DNA from: WHTK01 sp965197795
GTDB lineage: Bacteria; Chloroflexota; Dehalococcoidia; DSTF01; WHTK01
NCBI GenBank assembly: GCA_965197795.1
Contig: OZ240228.1
Location: 496,001 to 560,000 of the forward strand
DNA length: 64,000 nt
Direction of reading: 5' to 3'
Made by a program: the position numbers and the translations under genes. The notes beneath the pieces are model-generated. The model had not been told where the DNA came from, did not search any database, and saw only the letters and a list, made by a program, of their open reading frames with translations. Of this stretch, positions 17,269 through 28,339 are shown piece after piece. The number at the start of each line of letters is the position of its first letter. Position 1 is the first letter of the stretch.

Positions 17269-18624
17269 ATGCTGTCGAAGCAAGACAACGAGCTGATCAC
17301 ACAGACGGGCCCAGGCACGCCAATGGGCAATCTCCTGCGCCGATACTGGACGCCGGCGTGCCTCAGCAGCGACATCCCGGAGCCGGATTGCACACCGCTT
17401 CGGGTGCGCCTGCTCAGCGAGGATCTCGTGGCATTTCGCGACTCAGAGGGCCGCATTGGCCTGATCGATCAGAACTGCCCGCACCGGGGGACTTCGCTGT
17501 TCTTCGGCCGCAACGAGGACGGGGGCCTGCGTTGCGTCTATCACGGCTGGCAGTTCGACGTGCACGGCCAGTGCATCGACATGCCGAGCGAGCCAGGCAG
17601 CGTGTTCAAGGACAAGCTGAAGGTTCTCTCCTACCCGGTGCACGAATCGGGCGGCGTGATCTGGACCTACATGGGTCCGAGGGACAAGATGCCGGGCTTC
17701 CGCGATTTCGGCACCGAGCACCTGCCGCGCGAGAAGTGGCGCGCCGCGTCCTTCCTGCAGCCGATGAACTGGATGCAGGCGATGGAGGGAACCATCGACA
17801 CGACGCACCCCTCGTGGCTGCACGCCTGGAAGGGCGCGGACGACATCGAGGACGACGGCTCCGACACGCCCGGGGCCTACAACTCCGGCAAGATGCAGTG
17901 GAGGTTCTGGGCCTACGACCGCGCACCGCGAGTCGAGGTGGTCGATACGTGGCACGGCTGGCGTGCCGCGGGCCTGCGCAACACGCCGAACGGCAATACG
18001 CACGCCCGGCTCTACACTTACACCATGCCCTACACGGCCGGACCCGGCGGCAACGCCTGGATAGTCCCCGTCGACGACACGCAGACCCGCGCGTACCAGA
18101 TGGTGACCGTCCACACCGAGCGGAAGGCCTCGCTGGTGGTCAGCGGCTACCTCGGTCTTGACTTCGATGGCTGGCCCTACGGTGATGACGGCCTGGTGCG
18201 CAACAAGGCAAACGACTGGCTAATCGACCGCGAAGCCCAGAAGAACGGCACTATTAATACCGGTATTCGTGGCTTCTTCAACAACCAGGACATAATGGCG
18301 ACCCAGACCGCCTTCAGCGACCGAACCAAGGAACATCTCGGCGTTCTCGACCGCAAGATCATCCGCATGCGGCGGCTACTCATTGATGCGGCCAAGAACC
18401 TCGAACAGGGCATCGACCCGCCCTGTCTCGATCCCGAGTTGCCCTACGACCGAATCGGCACGCCCGACAAGGTGCTGCTGCCCGGCGAGGACTGGACCGT
18501 GCTGGGCTCCGAGGACGATCCGATCATGAACGCGCTCCTCGCGGGTGGTTCCGGCCGCACGAAGGTAGACCCTGAGCGCATGATCGGTGGCGCCGCATTC
18601 GCCGCAGATGCGTCGCGCCGCTGA
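17269..18624 (+). CDS. Rieske non-heme iron aromatic-ring oxygenase (phthalate 4,5-dioxygenase-like, large subunit)
   Basis: This would be the catalytic subunit of a ring-hydroxylating oxygenase or O-demethylase of the phthalate-dioxygenase group; the substrate is unknown. The [2Fe-2S] Rieske ligands are C70, H72, C89 and H92 (CPHRGTSLFF...CVYHGW). The mononuclear iron site has D177, H180 and H185 (GTIDTTHPSWLH). The full length of 451 residues is normal. A short gene follows in the same direction; no reductase or ferredoxin gene is nearby. The phthalate-decarboxylase-like remnant 2 kb away hints at an old aromatic-acid cluster. Confidence 0.9.
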   Translation: MLSKQDNELITQTGPGTPMGNLLRRYWTPACLSSDIPEPDCTPLRVRLLSEDLVAFRDSEGRIGLIDQNCPHRGTSLFFGRNEDGGLRCVYHGWQFDVHGQCIDMPSEPGSVFKDKLKVLSYPVHESGGVIWTYMGPRDKMPGFRDFGTEHLPREKWRAASFLQPMNWMQAMEGTIDTTHPSWLHAWKGADDIEDDGSDTPGAYNSGKMQWRFWAYDRAPRVEVVDTWHGWRAAGLRNTPNGNTHARLYTYTMPYTAGPGGNAWIVPVDDTQTRAYQMVTVHTERKASLVVSGYLGLDFDGWPYGDDGLVRNKANDWLIDREAQKNGTINTGIRGFFNNQDIMATQTAFSDRTKEHLGVLDRKIIRMRRLLIDAAKNLEQGIDPPCLDPELPYDRIGTPDKVLLPGEDWTVLGSEDDPIMNALLAGGSGRTKVDPERMIGGAAFAADASRR

Positions 18625-18652
18625 TGGTTTCCCGGCCAAGGGTGAGGTAGCG

Positions 18653-18838
18653 ATGCCGATCAGCGACATACTCGTCGAAGTGGTTGAGGGCCCGCATGGA
18701 AAGGCCGAGCTGCACGAAGTACAGGAATCGCCCAGCCTGATCGTTTACGAAGTCAGATTCGACGGCAAGAGCGAGCAGTACGAGTCGATTGGCGAGGCTT
18801 ATATCGAAGCTGGCATGAAGGTGGGCAAGGACGTTTGA
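18653..18838 (+). CDS. Small conserved protein downstream of the Rieske oxygenase
   Basis: A 61-residue acidic protein beginning MPISDILVEVVEG and containing SPSLIVYEVRFDGKSEQYES. It starts at ATG 18653 behind GGTGAGG, 28 bases after the oxygenase stop, and is probably in the same transcript. No domain was recognised and it has no membrane segment. Confidence 0.65.
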   Translation: MPISDILVEVVEGPHGKAELHEVQESPSLIVYEVRFDGKSEQYESIGEAYIEAGMKVGKDV

Positions 18839-18883
18839 GCCGACCCTCCTAACCCGCCATAGCCAGGCCCAAGTCACGAACCT

Positions 18884-18926
18884 GACGAGGGGTGACCGAT
18901 CGAAACGTGAACGGTGACCCCTCGTC
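18884..18926. terminator. Long imperfect hairpin
   Basis: GACGAGGGGTGACCG (18884-18898) pairs with 18912-18926 with one mismatch across a 13-base loop. It follows the Rieske pair by 45 bases and is likely a terminator, although no T-run follows. Confidence 0.45.
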
Positions 18927-19371
18927 TTGCTGTAAGAATCGGACCGCCGCACCCGGTGACGCCGGGTTCGATCGGCTGGAAGTCATGTCGTCGTGGGGCG
19001 TGCGCCAGAAGAAGCCCTGAGGACTACCTGACCGAGCGGCGGGCTTCACGCGGCGCTTTATTGGCCCCCATGATCCGAGACGGGTCGAGCGGAAGAGATG
19101 ACGAAGATCGCCAGGACGGGGAGAATCATCAGCGCGAGTAGTCCCTCGGTGAATCCATTGAAGGCAGCCTCCAGCAAGGCAAGCGGCAGAGGGCCGATCG
19201 CGGCGCCAGGCGATGCCCACCATCATGCCCGACCCCTGAATCCGGCCGAGACGCTGCCGGCCGTAGAAATGGGCCCCCGCGCTGGAGCGGGCGCTGGGGC
19301 GTCGGGGGCTGCTGAAGGCGTAGGCATCGACTCTTAGGCGCTGAAAGGTCACCTCGCAAAAGGGGGAGTGC
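18927..19371 (-). pseudogene. Degraded region with MFS-permease-like C-terminal remnant
   Basis: The minus strand contains GRIQGSGMMVGIAW (about 19220-19260) and, in another frame, AAFNGFTEGLLALMILPVLA followed by a stop near 19065. This hydrophobic end resembles a major-facilitator permease. A motif around 19262-19322 (ctggagcgggcgctgg, then gctgctgaagg) recurs at 21020-21063. No intact gene was seen. Confidence 0.35.
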
Positions 19372-20540
19372 ATGGCCAACGAATCACAGCTCACAAAGGG
19401 ACAGCGACTTGCCGCCGTGATGGATCATCTTGGCATTGACAGGGCTCACGTAGCTGGACTTCCTCCGCGGGATGTCTTCGATTGGTTACGCGAGCGACCC
19501 GATAGCGTAGCTTCTCTTACGCATCTATCGGTGCCTATGGCCCTGGAAATCGACGCCAAACTCGTTGAGCCTTTCGCGCAGCGCCTAGTCTGCATGGCGG
19601 GCGAAATGGCGAATAGAACGCAGCAGCGCAACCTTGAGACCATCCGAGGCTGGAGTGGTGTGACGTTCGTCAACTATCCAGCCGGATACACGCCGCAAAT
19701 GTGGACGGACATCGTTCACGATCAGGCTGACATGGTGGTCGAGACCCTTGTCTAGCAGGCTACCAGATGGGAAGCCAAGTCAGTGGAGCTTGGCGGCCAA
19801 GAAGGCGAGGTCGAAGGGGTCACGTATCGCGTTGCGGGCTCAGGCCCACCGCTTCTCCTCTTCCCTATCGGCCTTTGCACCGGCCAGTGGGATGCAGCTA
19901 TGGGCGAGCTGAGCAAGCACTTCACCACTATCCGGCTCGGTGGTGAATACGTCGGGATGGCTTCGCAGTTGGAGTTCCGCGCTAGAAGTGGCACCTACAT
20001 CCAGGGGATCCGCTCCATGTTTGACCTGTTCCATATGAGGGCAGACGAGCGCGTGCTCGAGGTGGGCACCGGCTAGGGAACTCTTGCTCGGGATCTTGCT
20101 GTGAGAACACCAGGACTCGTGGAGGTAGTCGCCGTCGACATCAACGACTACATGCTGGGCGAGGCGCGTAACTTCGCGAGTAAGGCGTCCCTGTCTTCGC
20201 CGTTTCGTTAGGACTACGGCAACGCTGAGGCTTGCCCTTCGAGGCTGAGTCCTTCGACGTCGCCTTTTCCGTGACTGTTTTCGAGGAGTGTGACGCCGAC
20301 AAAGCTATCGCTGAACTGAATCGGGTGCTGAAGCCTGGTGGCCGGGCCGGGGTGATTATCCGCAGCAGAGACCTGTCATGGTACTGGAACGTTGACGTCT
20401 CCGAGGAAATCAAAGCGAAGATTAACGTCCCCGACTCCGAAGCTGGGCATCACCCGGAGGCTGTGTGGATTCGAGCCTCTACCCGCGTTTTGCTCGTCAT
20501 TTCTTGTCTAGCACCCGAACGTGTACTGGAACACCATGAC
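19372..20540 (+). pseudogene. Alpha/beta hydrolase-methyltransferase gene, broken
   Basis: The first part (19372-19755) has hydrolase-like DHLGIDRAHVAGLPPRDV. The next frame (from about 19783) has VEGVTYRVAGSGPPLLLFP and leads to VLEVGTG, SAM-binding motif I, where a TAG interrupts the glycine-rich loop. Downstream pieces (VVAVDINDYMLGEARNFA; FDVAFSVTVFEECDADKAI; RVLKPGGRAGVIIRS) complete a class I methyltransferase in shifted frames. A fused hydrolase-methyltransferase-like gene is suggested but no intact reading exists. Confidence 0.55.
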
Positions 20541-20980
20541 TGACAGGACCTCGTGCACCACGACCTCACGAGGGTACTGTCCGAGGTGCCCGTAATTCCC
20601 CGGCTCGGATACAACTCCGCGAACACGTACGCGGAACGGTGGCACGAATGGTTCAGCGAAAAGATGCTGACCTGTTTCGTCGATGATGCGCTGCGCAAAG
20701 TCTAGCTCCGGCACCCAAGACACCCAGTACGGGGTGCTGCCCGCCGCACACTCGACGTCTGGATAGAAGGCCGAGTGCTCGAAGCCAGTCTCGAATACGC
20801 CCACAAGCACGGGAATCGTCGGGCCTGGAGTCTCGATCAAGGGCGTGCTGCTTGTGTTGCAATCGACGCAGGGTAGTTCTTCTCTTCTTCGCCTGAGCAC
20901 GCGATTGCCACTGATGCCATGAGCGCCAGAGCCGTGATTTGAACGCTCTGCCGGATAACCCTCTTCAGAACACCGCGCAT
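20508..20980 (-). pseudogene. Lipoprotein with signal peptide, frameshifted
   Basis: From ATG 20980 (AGGAG upstream) the frame gives a lipoprotein signal, MRGVLKRVIRQ...ALMASVAIACSG, but ends soon after. The mature part continues in another frame from about 20860: PTIPVLVGVFETGFEHSAF, TPYWVSWVPELDFAQRII, VRGVVSEPGNYGHLGQYPRE. One indel near 20860 separates the two. The function is unknown. Confidence 0.6.
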
Positions 20981-21188
20981 GCACTCCTGACGTTCTTAGC
21001 CGGCTCGCGGTTCCCCGTCCCGCCCTGGAGCGGGCGCTGGGCAGTTGGCACTGCTGAAAGGCATATCAACTGGGTTGGATGATTGAGTCTCCGTTGGTGC
21101 CGCGAATTCAGAGGAGTTTGCATCGAGGTCCACTGCTCAGGCGCAGCATCGGTTCCAGGTAAGAGCGTTGCATTAGATAGTGGAAACG

Positions 21189-21245
21189 TGGTGGGCCCTC
21201 AGGGATTCGAACCCTGGACCGACGGATTAAAAGTCAGTGGCTCCA
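21189..21245 (-). repeat. tRNA-Lys 3'-half fragment, putative attachment site (copy 1)
   Basis: Read on the minus strand, this is the 3' part of a tRNA-Lys from the anticodon loop (CTTTTAA, anticodon UUU) through the T arm (GGGTTCGAATCCC) to CCA. No D arm or 5' acceptor strand precedes it. The same sequence in the same orientation is at 49436, and a variant is at 36183. tRNA 3' ends are usual integration sites for tyrosine-recombinase elements. Confidence 0.8.
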
Positions 21246-21598
21246 GCCCCCAAACAGCCCTAAAACCGCCCCCAAACAGCGTCAAAAAACCGGGAAACAG
21301 CTCAAAACAGCCGGAAAGCGGCAGGTTTCCGGCCACCTCCCAGATACAAAATATGACAAATATGACGCATATGAGGGGAAAACGCAGGTCTCAGGCCAAA
21401 AGGGCACATATGTGCGAAGTGCTGTCGTCGCTTGTCAGTCGAGGCGCGGCTTGGCCCCGTCCCTGGCCGGACACCTGGCCTGATGCCGCCGGCGACCCGT
21501 CCGCCGTCCAGTTCCGCTTCGAGCTCAAGGAACGAGGCATCAGCGCCCTAAATCCTGGAACCTTGCCAGGTTTGTCGTAGCGCCGTTGGCTGTAGTGG
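21246..21598. other. Element-end region with A-rich short repeats
   Basis: Directly next to the tRNA fragment is a run of similar short phrases (cccaaacagc, cgtcaaaaaac, gggaaacagc, tcaaaacagc) at about 21246-21310. A stretch containing gcaggtctcaggccaaaa (about 21383-21401) recurs near 49622. They may be recombinase arm-type sites. No gene was seen. Confidence 0.4.
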
Positions 21599-22012
21599 TC
21601 ATCCGACTTCCCCTTCGAATGGATTCTGCAACTCAACCCCAAGCTGGACGAAGTCACTCACGTTCCGGGTGACCACCGTCAGCCGGTGCACAATGGCCGT
21701 CGCCGCTATCATGGCGTCTTCGCTCATAGCGTCCGATCTCCTGTGCATGAGCCGCGCCCACTCCCGGAAGGCGGGAGCGTCCATTGGCAATACACCGTAG
21801 GAAGCCAGGACTTTGTCCAGCCACGCTTCTAGTTCCTCCGCCCTGGCTGCATCCTGCTCTCGGGTGATCTCGATCCCCGCCTGTATCTCTCCAACCGTAA
21901 CGGCAGACAGGAAGAGCTGCCCTGCGGGCACATCGGCAATCCAATCGAGGACAGCGCCGTGCGGACGGGGGCGACGCAGCTCCGAGACCACGTTAGTATC
22001 GAGGAGGTATAT
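21599..22012 (-). CDS. vapC: PIN-domain ribonuclease toxin (VapC/FitB-like)
   Basis: PIN toxins cut RNA. The frame begins right after the antitoxin stop and reads VIYLLDTNVVSELRRPRP, giving the first catalytic Asp, then AVTVGEIQAGIE with the conserved Glu, and DAMIAATAIVHRLTVVTRNVSDF with the C-terminal acidic residues. The length, about 137 residues, is typical. The codons before LLDTN are GTC ATA TAC; there is no ATG, GTG or TTG until the GTG in DTNVV (21991), which would remove the first active-site Asp. The true start may be a non-standard codon, or the start has mutated. Confidence 0.78.
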   Translation of the reverse strand: MYLLDTNVVSELRRPRPHGAVLDWIADVPAGQLFLSAVTVGEIQAGIEITREQDAARAEELEAWLDKVLASYGVLPMDAPAFREWARLMHRRSDAMSEDAMIAATAIVHRLTVVTRNVSDFVQLGVELQNPFEGEVG

Positions 22013-22015
22013 GAC

Positions 22016-22276
22016 CTACTCCACGGCCGAGGGTATTCGGTGGCGATGCTGTCGGCGTGGTGGCGTAAGCTCCTCGGTGCGGCCCTCCGTAGCGAGGAGC
22101 AACTCCTTCAGGTCAGGCCTGGTCATGCGCTGCAGCCTGCGCCACTGCTCGATGGGGAGAAGCACGGCGGTCTCGACATTTCGCTTGGTAACGATTTGGG
22201 GCCCTTCAGCAAGGGCTGTGTCGAGGAACTCACTGAACCGCGACTTGGCATCTTGTACTGGCCATGTCTTGCTCAT
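22016..22276 (-). CDS. Phd/YefM-type antitoxin
   Basis: An 86-residue protein starting MSKTWPVQDAKSRFSEFLD, then PQIVTKRNVETAVLLPIEQW, the typical N-terminal DNA-binding and dimer fold of Phd/YefM. Its C terminus would neutralise the PIN toxin encoded immediately downstream in the same frame. The ATG at 22276 has a GAGGTGAG ribosome site. The pair probably autoregulates. Confidence 0.88.
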   Translation of the reverse strand: MSKTWPVQDAKSRFSEFLDTALAEGPQIVTKRNVETAVLLPIEQWRRLQRMTRPDLKELLLATEGRTEELTPPRRQHRHRIPSAVE

Positions 22277-22682
22277 GGCTCACCTCAATTCCTATTGTCC
22301 TGACTAGCTAACAGACTAGGTATAATTGTCGTCAGTGTCAAGATGCTTGCGGGGCCTACCGCGGCCCCGACCCTCCGCTGGCCAGAAGTAAGCGGCGTCG
22401 AGGAGCTGGTGGCTCATGAAGTACGAGACCCGATCGAAGAACTGCTATTGCGTGCAGTGCCGTGGGTGGGCCGTGCCACGGCCGCCGAATCACCGGAAGA
22501 TCAGGGTCTGTTCTCGGAGATCGGGCTAGAGTGCCTAACGCGGCCTGGAATGGACCGGCACACCAGGAAGGAACTCGTGTCCCGCAGCCAACATGAGAGG
22601 AAACACCGGCATTTGATGGGGCATTTGCGGCTTCACAGCAGACGGCTGGTCGCCTCCGAGATGGAGCGTCCTTTGGCCGGCG
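22277..22682. other. Intergenic region without a recognisable gene
   Basis: About 400 bases between the toxin-antitoxin pair and the terminase gene. Short open frames occur on both strands, but none has family-like sequence or a ribosome site I trust. Confidence 0.4.
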
Positions 22683-23117
22683 TTACTCATTAGCCTCATC
22701 ATCCAGTGCAGCCATCCTGTCCAGGCGCTCTATAAGCCACTCGCGGTCTTTGTCAACGCTGGCATCAGTGGCGCCGGGCTGCTCGACCTTGCTGCCGTCG
22801 CGGAACTTCGGGTCGTGTGCCTTGAGGAGGAACATCAACAGCCTATCCGAGTACTTCGTGATGCTCCCGACAACCTCCCCCTTATAGTACACGGGCTTGT
22901 CGATACCGTTGACTGCACGCCGCCAGGCCTCTGCCTTCAGAAGGTCGGTGCCCTCTTCGAGTGCTTCATCCCACTGCGTTGCGAAGTGCTCCGAGCGCCG
23001 CCGCACATAGTAGGCCTGATTCCGCGATCGCCCTGCGTACTTCGCAGCGAGGGTTACATTGCCCGTCGCGCGAAGCGCCTCGATGAACGCTGGCTTCCAA
23101 TCTCTTCTCAGTGTCAT
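22683..23117 (-). CDS. Phage terminase small subunit-like protein
   Basis: A 144-residue protein with a helix-turn-helix-like N terminus (FIEALRATGNVTLAAKYAGR) and the phrases WDEALEEGTDLLKAEAWRRA and KPVYYKGEVVGSITKYSDRL, followed by LLMFLLKAHDPKFRD. This pattern is common in small terminase or terminase-like DNA-binding proteins of tailed phages. ATG 23117 is preferred over upstream TTG 23135. The large subunit is absent, so this is a prophage relic. Confidence 0.7.
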   Translation of the reverse strand: MTLRRDWKPAFIEALRATGNVTLAAKYAGRSRNQAYYVRRRSEHFATQWDEALEEGTDLLKAEAWRRAVNGIDKPVYYKGEVVGSITKYSDRLLMFLLKAHDPKFRDGSKVEQPGATDASVDKDREWLIERLDRMAALDDEANE

Positions 23118-23429
23118 ATCTGTAACATTGTACAACGCCGCTAACGGGAGGTCGAACTGGCTGGAAGAGGAAGGGGGCGCGTCGGCGTCAGACGTTCACA
23201 GGGAGCGAGCACCGAAATGTCAATCTCCCCTGGAGCATGGGTAGTCTCGTTCGCCTCGCTGGCGTGAAGAGAGGAATGTCCGCGAGGTTCCGAGTCTTGC
23301 TCCACTGCGTGCCATCGCGGATGGTCCGGTCACTCAGAGTCTCCAGGCGCTCTCGGTTCTCTACCGCCCTTGGACGGGTAATAACATACTTGACTCAGTA
23401 CCGGTGGGTGGGCTACCTTGCTGAGTATC

Positions 23430-24455
23430 ATGAGTTACACACAACCTGACTACAACCATCATGATGGGACCATTGCCAGGGTCGATTTGACGGGGGATGC
23501 CTTATTCGGTTCGGTGGATACCAGCGAGAGCGACATACTCAACAATTGGCGTGCTTCCCACCAATATCCACTCAACACGTTTATCCAAACGCTGCGCAGA
23601 AGCGCCTTTGCTATTGATTCAAAGGCCGACATTACGAGCCGCATTAAACGCCGCCCAGCGATTGAAGCTAAGCTGACTGATAGACCAGATATCAAGTTGT
23701 CTGAAATGCAGGACATTGGTGGTTGCAGGGCAGTTTTCCCATCCATACACAGCGTTTACAGCCTTGTCAGTCAATATAAGAACAGCAATTTCTTGCACGT
23801 TCTTGAAAGGGAACAAGATTATATCGAGCTGCCCAGGAGAACAGGTTACAGAAGTTACCATCTAATTTATCGACACTACAGCAAACGTTGGCCCATCTAT
23901 GACGGCTTCCGTATTGAGCTACAAATTCGTTCTCAATTGCAACACATTTGGGCTACGGCTGTTGAGACAGCAGATGCAGCGTTAAATGGAAGACTGAAAG
24001 CCGGAAAAGGCGAACCGGAATGGATGCGCTTTTTTGTTCTCATGAGTACAGCTCTGGCGTGGCAAGAGGGCCGTCCGCGTGTTTGGGACACGCCGAGCAG
24101 TGAGATAGCCCTAAGAGCGGAGTTGCGGGCATTAGCTGAAAAACTAGATATTGCGACTAGGTTGAAGAGCTTTGGACGGTTTATCGAAGTGGTTGAAAGA
24201 CAGCGCATTTCCAAGAGTAAGTATGTAGTGCTAGTGCTAGACCCACCAAATAAACAAATCCGTATGAGTACCTTTCCAGCACGGCAAGCTGAACAAGCCA
24301 CGCGCTTTTACGACTTGATGGAGGGGCAGAAGCCAGAAGAGGGTGATGTCGTTCTAGTCAGGGCAGCAGATGCAGCCGCTGTGAGGCGTGGGTACCCATC
24401 TTTCTACCGTGACACCAATACCTTCCTGAAGACGTTGCAGAACATCATCTCATGA
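23430..24455 (+). CDS. RelA/SpoT-domain nucleotide pyrophosphokinase (alarmone synthetase-like), transposon passenger
   Basis: A 341-residue protein with a synthetase-type core: ADITSRIKRRPAIEAKL, MQDIGGCRAVF, TGYRSYHLIYRHY and RIELQIRSQLQHIWATAVE, matching the RelA/SpoT nucleotidyltransferase motifs. There is no HD hydrolase domain and no TGS/ACT regulatory part. A C-terminal extension of about 140 residues follows. Stand-alone synthetases make (p)ppGpp or, in toxSAS/CapRel types, inhibit growth or modify tRNA as anti-phage effectors. Which applies here is not visible. It lies within transposon A, convergent with the transposase, and its stop overlaps the small ORF's stop (TCATGA). Confidence 0.85.
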   Translation: MSYTQPDYNHHDGTIARVDLTGDALFGSVDTSESDILNNWRASHQYPLNTFIQTLRRSAFAIDSKADITSRIKRRPAIEAKLTDRPDIKLSEMQDIGGCRAVFPSIHSVYSLVSQYKNSNFLHVLEREQDYIELPRRTGYRSYHLIYRHYSKRWPIYDGFRIELQIRSQLQHIWATAVETADAALNGRLKAGKGEPEWMRFFVLMSTALAWQEGRPRVWDTPSSEIALRAELRALAEKLDIATRLKSFGRFIEVVERQRISKSKYVVLVLDPPNKQIRMSTFPARQAEQATRFYDLMEGQKPEEGDVVLVRAADAAAVRRGYPSFYRDTNTFLKTLQNIIS

Positions 24456-24578
24456 CTCAGAAGTCTTGGAGTCGTCCTTGCTTACCTTTTCCTTCGGGGC
24501 AGCTACCAGCTTCTTGGCGAGCTGCTGGAAGCGCGCGAACGGCGATGTTCCCGGCTTTGGCTCTGCGGGTCTTGCCAT
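24450..24578 (-). CDS. Small basic accessory ORF of transposon A
   Basis: A 42-residue ORF beginning MARPAEPKPGTSPFARFQQL and continuing with AKKLVAAPKEK. The ATG at 24578 follows GGGGAGAGGAAAAC, a good ribosome site. It starts 17 bases after the transposase stop on the same strand. I recall similar short ORFs next to ISXO2-like transposases, so it is probably a transposon accessory gene. Its role is unknown. Confidence 0.6.
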   Translation of the reverse strand: MARPAEPKPGTSPFARFQQLAKKLVAAPKEKVSKDDSKTSES

Positions 24579-24595
24579 GTTTTCCTCTCCCCTGT

Positions 24596-25540
24596 CTACG
24601 CTGGCGTCGTAGTGCTAGCGGTCAACTCGGCATAGGTCAGCCGCTTACCCAACACAGTAACAACCAAACGACGGAAGCGGTCACCATCGGCAGCCTTGCG
24701 GCTGTTGAACCGAAATACCTCTTCGTCCAAGTACCGGAACAGGTGGAACGGTTCGACGCTGATGTATGTCCCCTTGATAGCTCGCTTCAAGAGCGCCCAG
24801 AAGTTCTCGATGCCGTTGGTATGAATCTGGCCGTCCACATACGGTCAATCACGCCGCGCCTATACTCACTCTCAAGGCCGTTGTAGCCGACGTAGGCATC
24901 ACTGATTACCTGTGCGCCTGGCTTTACCTGACGGCGCACGTTGCCAAACCAAAGTACGTGCCTTGGCGTTCGGGATAACGCTGGCGCGGACGGTGCTGTG
25001 GCCATCCGGCCCATGCCGCTCAAGCAAGCCAGCTATAGCAGTCTTACCGACAGGGCCAACACCGCCTACGGCCTTGTGCCGGCGGTCGCGGTTCATAAAG
25101 CGGGCCTTGCCGCCGATGAAGGTTTCGTCGGCCTCGATGGTGCCGTCGAGCTTAGTGAAATCGTCAGACTGCATGGCGAGCCTGATGCGGTGCAGCATGA
25201 ACCACGCCGACTTCTGAGTGACGCCGATAGCGCGAGCCAGCTCATAGGAGCTGACGCCGTTCTTAGCGTTGGCAATCATCCAGATGGCAGCGAGCCACTT
25301 GTCGAGGCCAATGGGCGAGTCCTCAAAGATGGTGCCAACCTTGACCGAAAACTGCCGCTTGGGATGCTTGTCTTTGCACTCCCCAACACACCGAGTCGAT
25401 ACGTAGCGCACGTCGTCACGGTCGCAGGTCGGGCAATGCACAACGCCGCCCGGCCAGCGCAGATTGACCATGAAATCCTGGCACGCTTCTGCGTCGGAGA
25501 AGTAACGAATGGCTTCTAAGAGAGTGGTTGGCTCGCTCAT
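24596..25540 (-). pseudogene. ISXO2-like (IS1595) transposase of transposon A, two frameshifts
   Basis: A DDE-type transposase. The N-terminal part has a zinc-ribbon-like CPTCDRDDVRYVSTR, FSVKVGTIFEDSPIGLDKW, and EADETFIGGKARFMN with the first acidic residues. It breaks near 24960. The middle part (QVISDAYVGYNGL) breaks near 24845. The C-terminal part holds THTNGIENFWALLKR-like sequence (IHTNGIENFWALLKRAIKG) and FHLFRYLDEEVFRFN. The full length is about 315 residues. As written it would be inactive unless supplied in trans. Confidence 0.85.
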
Positions 25541-25704
25541 GCCTGACCTCCAATATGGACAGTCTAGGAGATATGGGCTACTGAGTCAAGTATGTTATTA
25601 CCCTTGGACGGGCTGGATGGCCGTCTCCGGCAGGGAAGAACTCAAGCGCAATCACACGGTGCCTGAGGACCGCGTCTAGGGCAAATTCTCGCTTCAGTCG
25701 GCGC

Positions 25705-25747
25705 AAATGAAAGAGGCCAGCGGATTCCGGCCGGCCCTCTTTCGTTG
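25705..25747 (-). terminator. Hairpin terminator of katG
   Basis: GAAAGAGGCC (about 25707-25716) pairs with GGCCCTCTTTC (about 25734-25744) with one bulge, 12 bases beyond the katG stop on the minus strand. Confidence 0.65.
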
Positions 25748-25758
25748 TCTTTCCTAGT

Positions 25759-27900
<2,142 letters not shown>

Positions 27901-28072
27901 TTCGTTTCGCCTCCTGGCTATTTGCTGAATGCCTCACAACGCATTCGCATTTAGAAACCAGGCCTTAATTTTAGACCTACATTTCCCATTAGGAAGGATA
28001 GATTCTGACCTGCCCCCCGAAAACCGGTCCATTGATAATTGGAGTCCTTCCGGGAGAAAGCAGGAGGACCGC

Positions 28073-28339
28073 ATGCGTGGAAGCAGGTTTACGGACGAGC
28101 AGATCATCGGGGTGCTGCGAGAGGCAGACGCAGGAGCTTCAACGGGCGATCTGTGCCGTCGCCATGGGATCTCACCCGCGACCTTCTACAACTGGAAGGC
28201 GCGATTGGGCGGGATGGGCGTGAGTGAGGCACGGCGGCTGCGCCAGCTGGATGAGGAGAACCGCAAGCTGAAGCAACTGCTGGCGGAGGCGACCCTCGAC
28301 AACCACGTTCTGAGGGAGCTGCTCCGAAAAAATGCCTGA
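28073..28339 (+). CDS. IS3-family transposase OrfA
   Basis: An 88-residue helix-turn-helix protein (RFTDEQIIGVLREADAG, CRRHGISPATFYNWKARLGG) ending with a leucine-zipper-like helix. ATG 28073 lies behind AGGAGGACCGC. OrfA binds the IS ends; OrfB is normally made by frameshifting from it. Confidence 0.85.
   Translation: MRGSRFTDEQIIGVLREADAGASTGDLCRRHGISPATFYNWKARLGGMGVSEARRLRQLDEENRKLKQLLAEATLDNHVLRELLRKNA

Larger units (their letters stand above)
23377..25602. mobile_element. IS1595-type (ISXO2-like) transposon A with RelA/SpoT passenger, 2226 bp
   Basis: Perfect 24-bp terminal inverted repeats (23377-23400 and 25579-25602, outer end GGTAATAACATACTTGACTC) are flanked by an exact 8-bp duplication CTTGGACG (23369-23376 and 25603-25610). 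The contents are a RelA/SpoT-domain gene (+), a 42-residue accessory ORF (-) and an ISXO2-like transposase (-). Eight-bp duplications are characteristic of the IS1595 family. Intact ends and duplication point to recent insertion, but the transposase has two frame changes. Confidence 0.9.

Noticed and set aside
21189..21245. A functional tRNA-Lys gene
   Set aside because: Only the 3' half is present at all three places; the D arm and 5' acceptor strand are missing.
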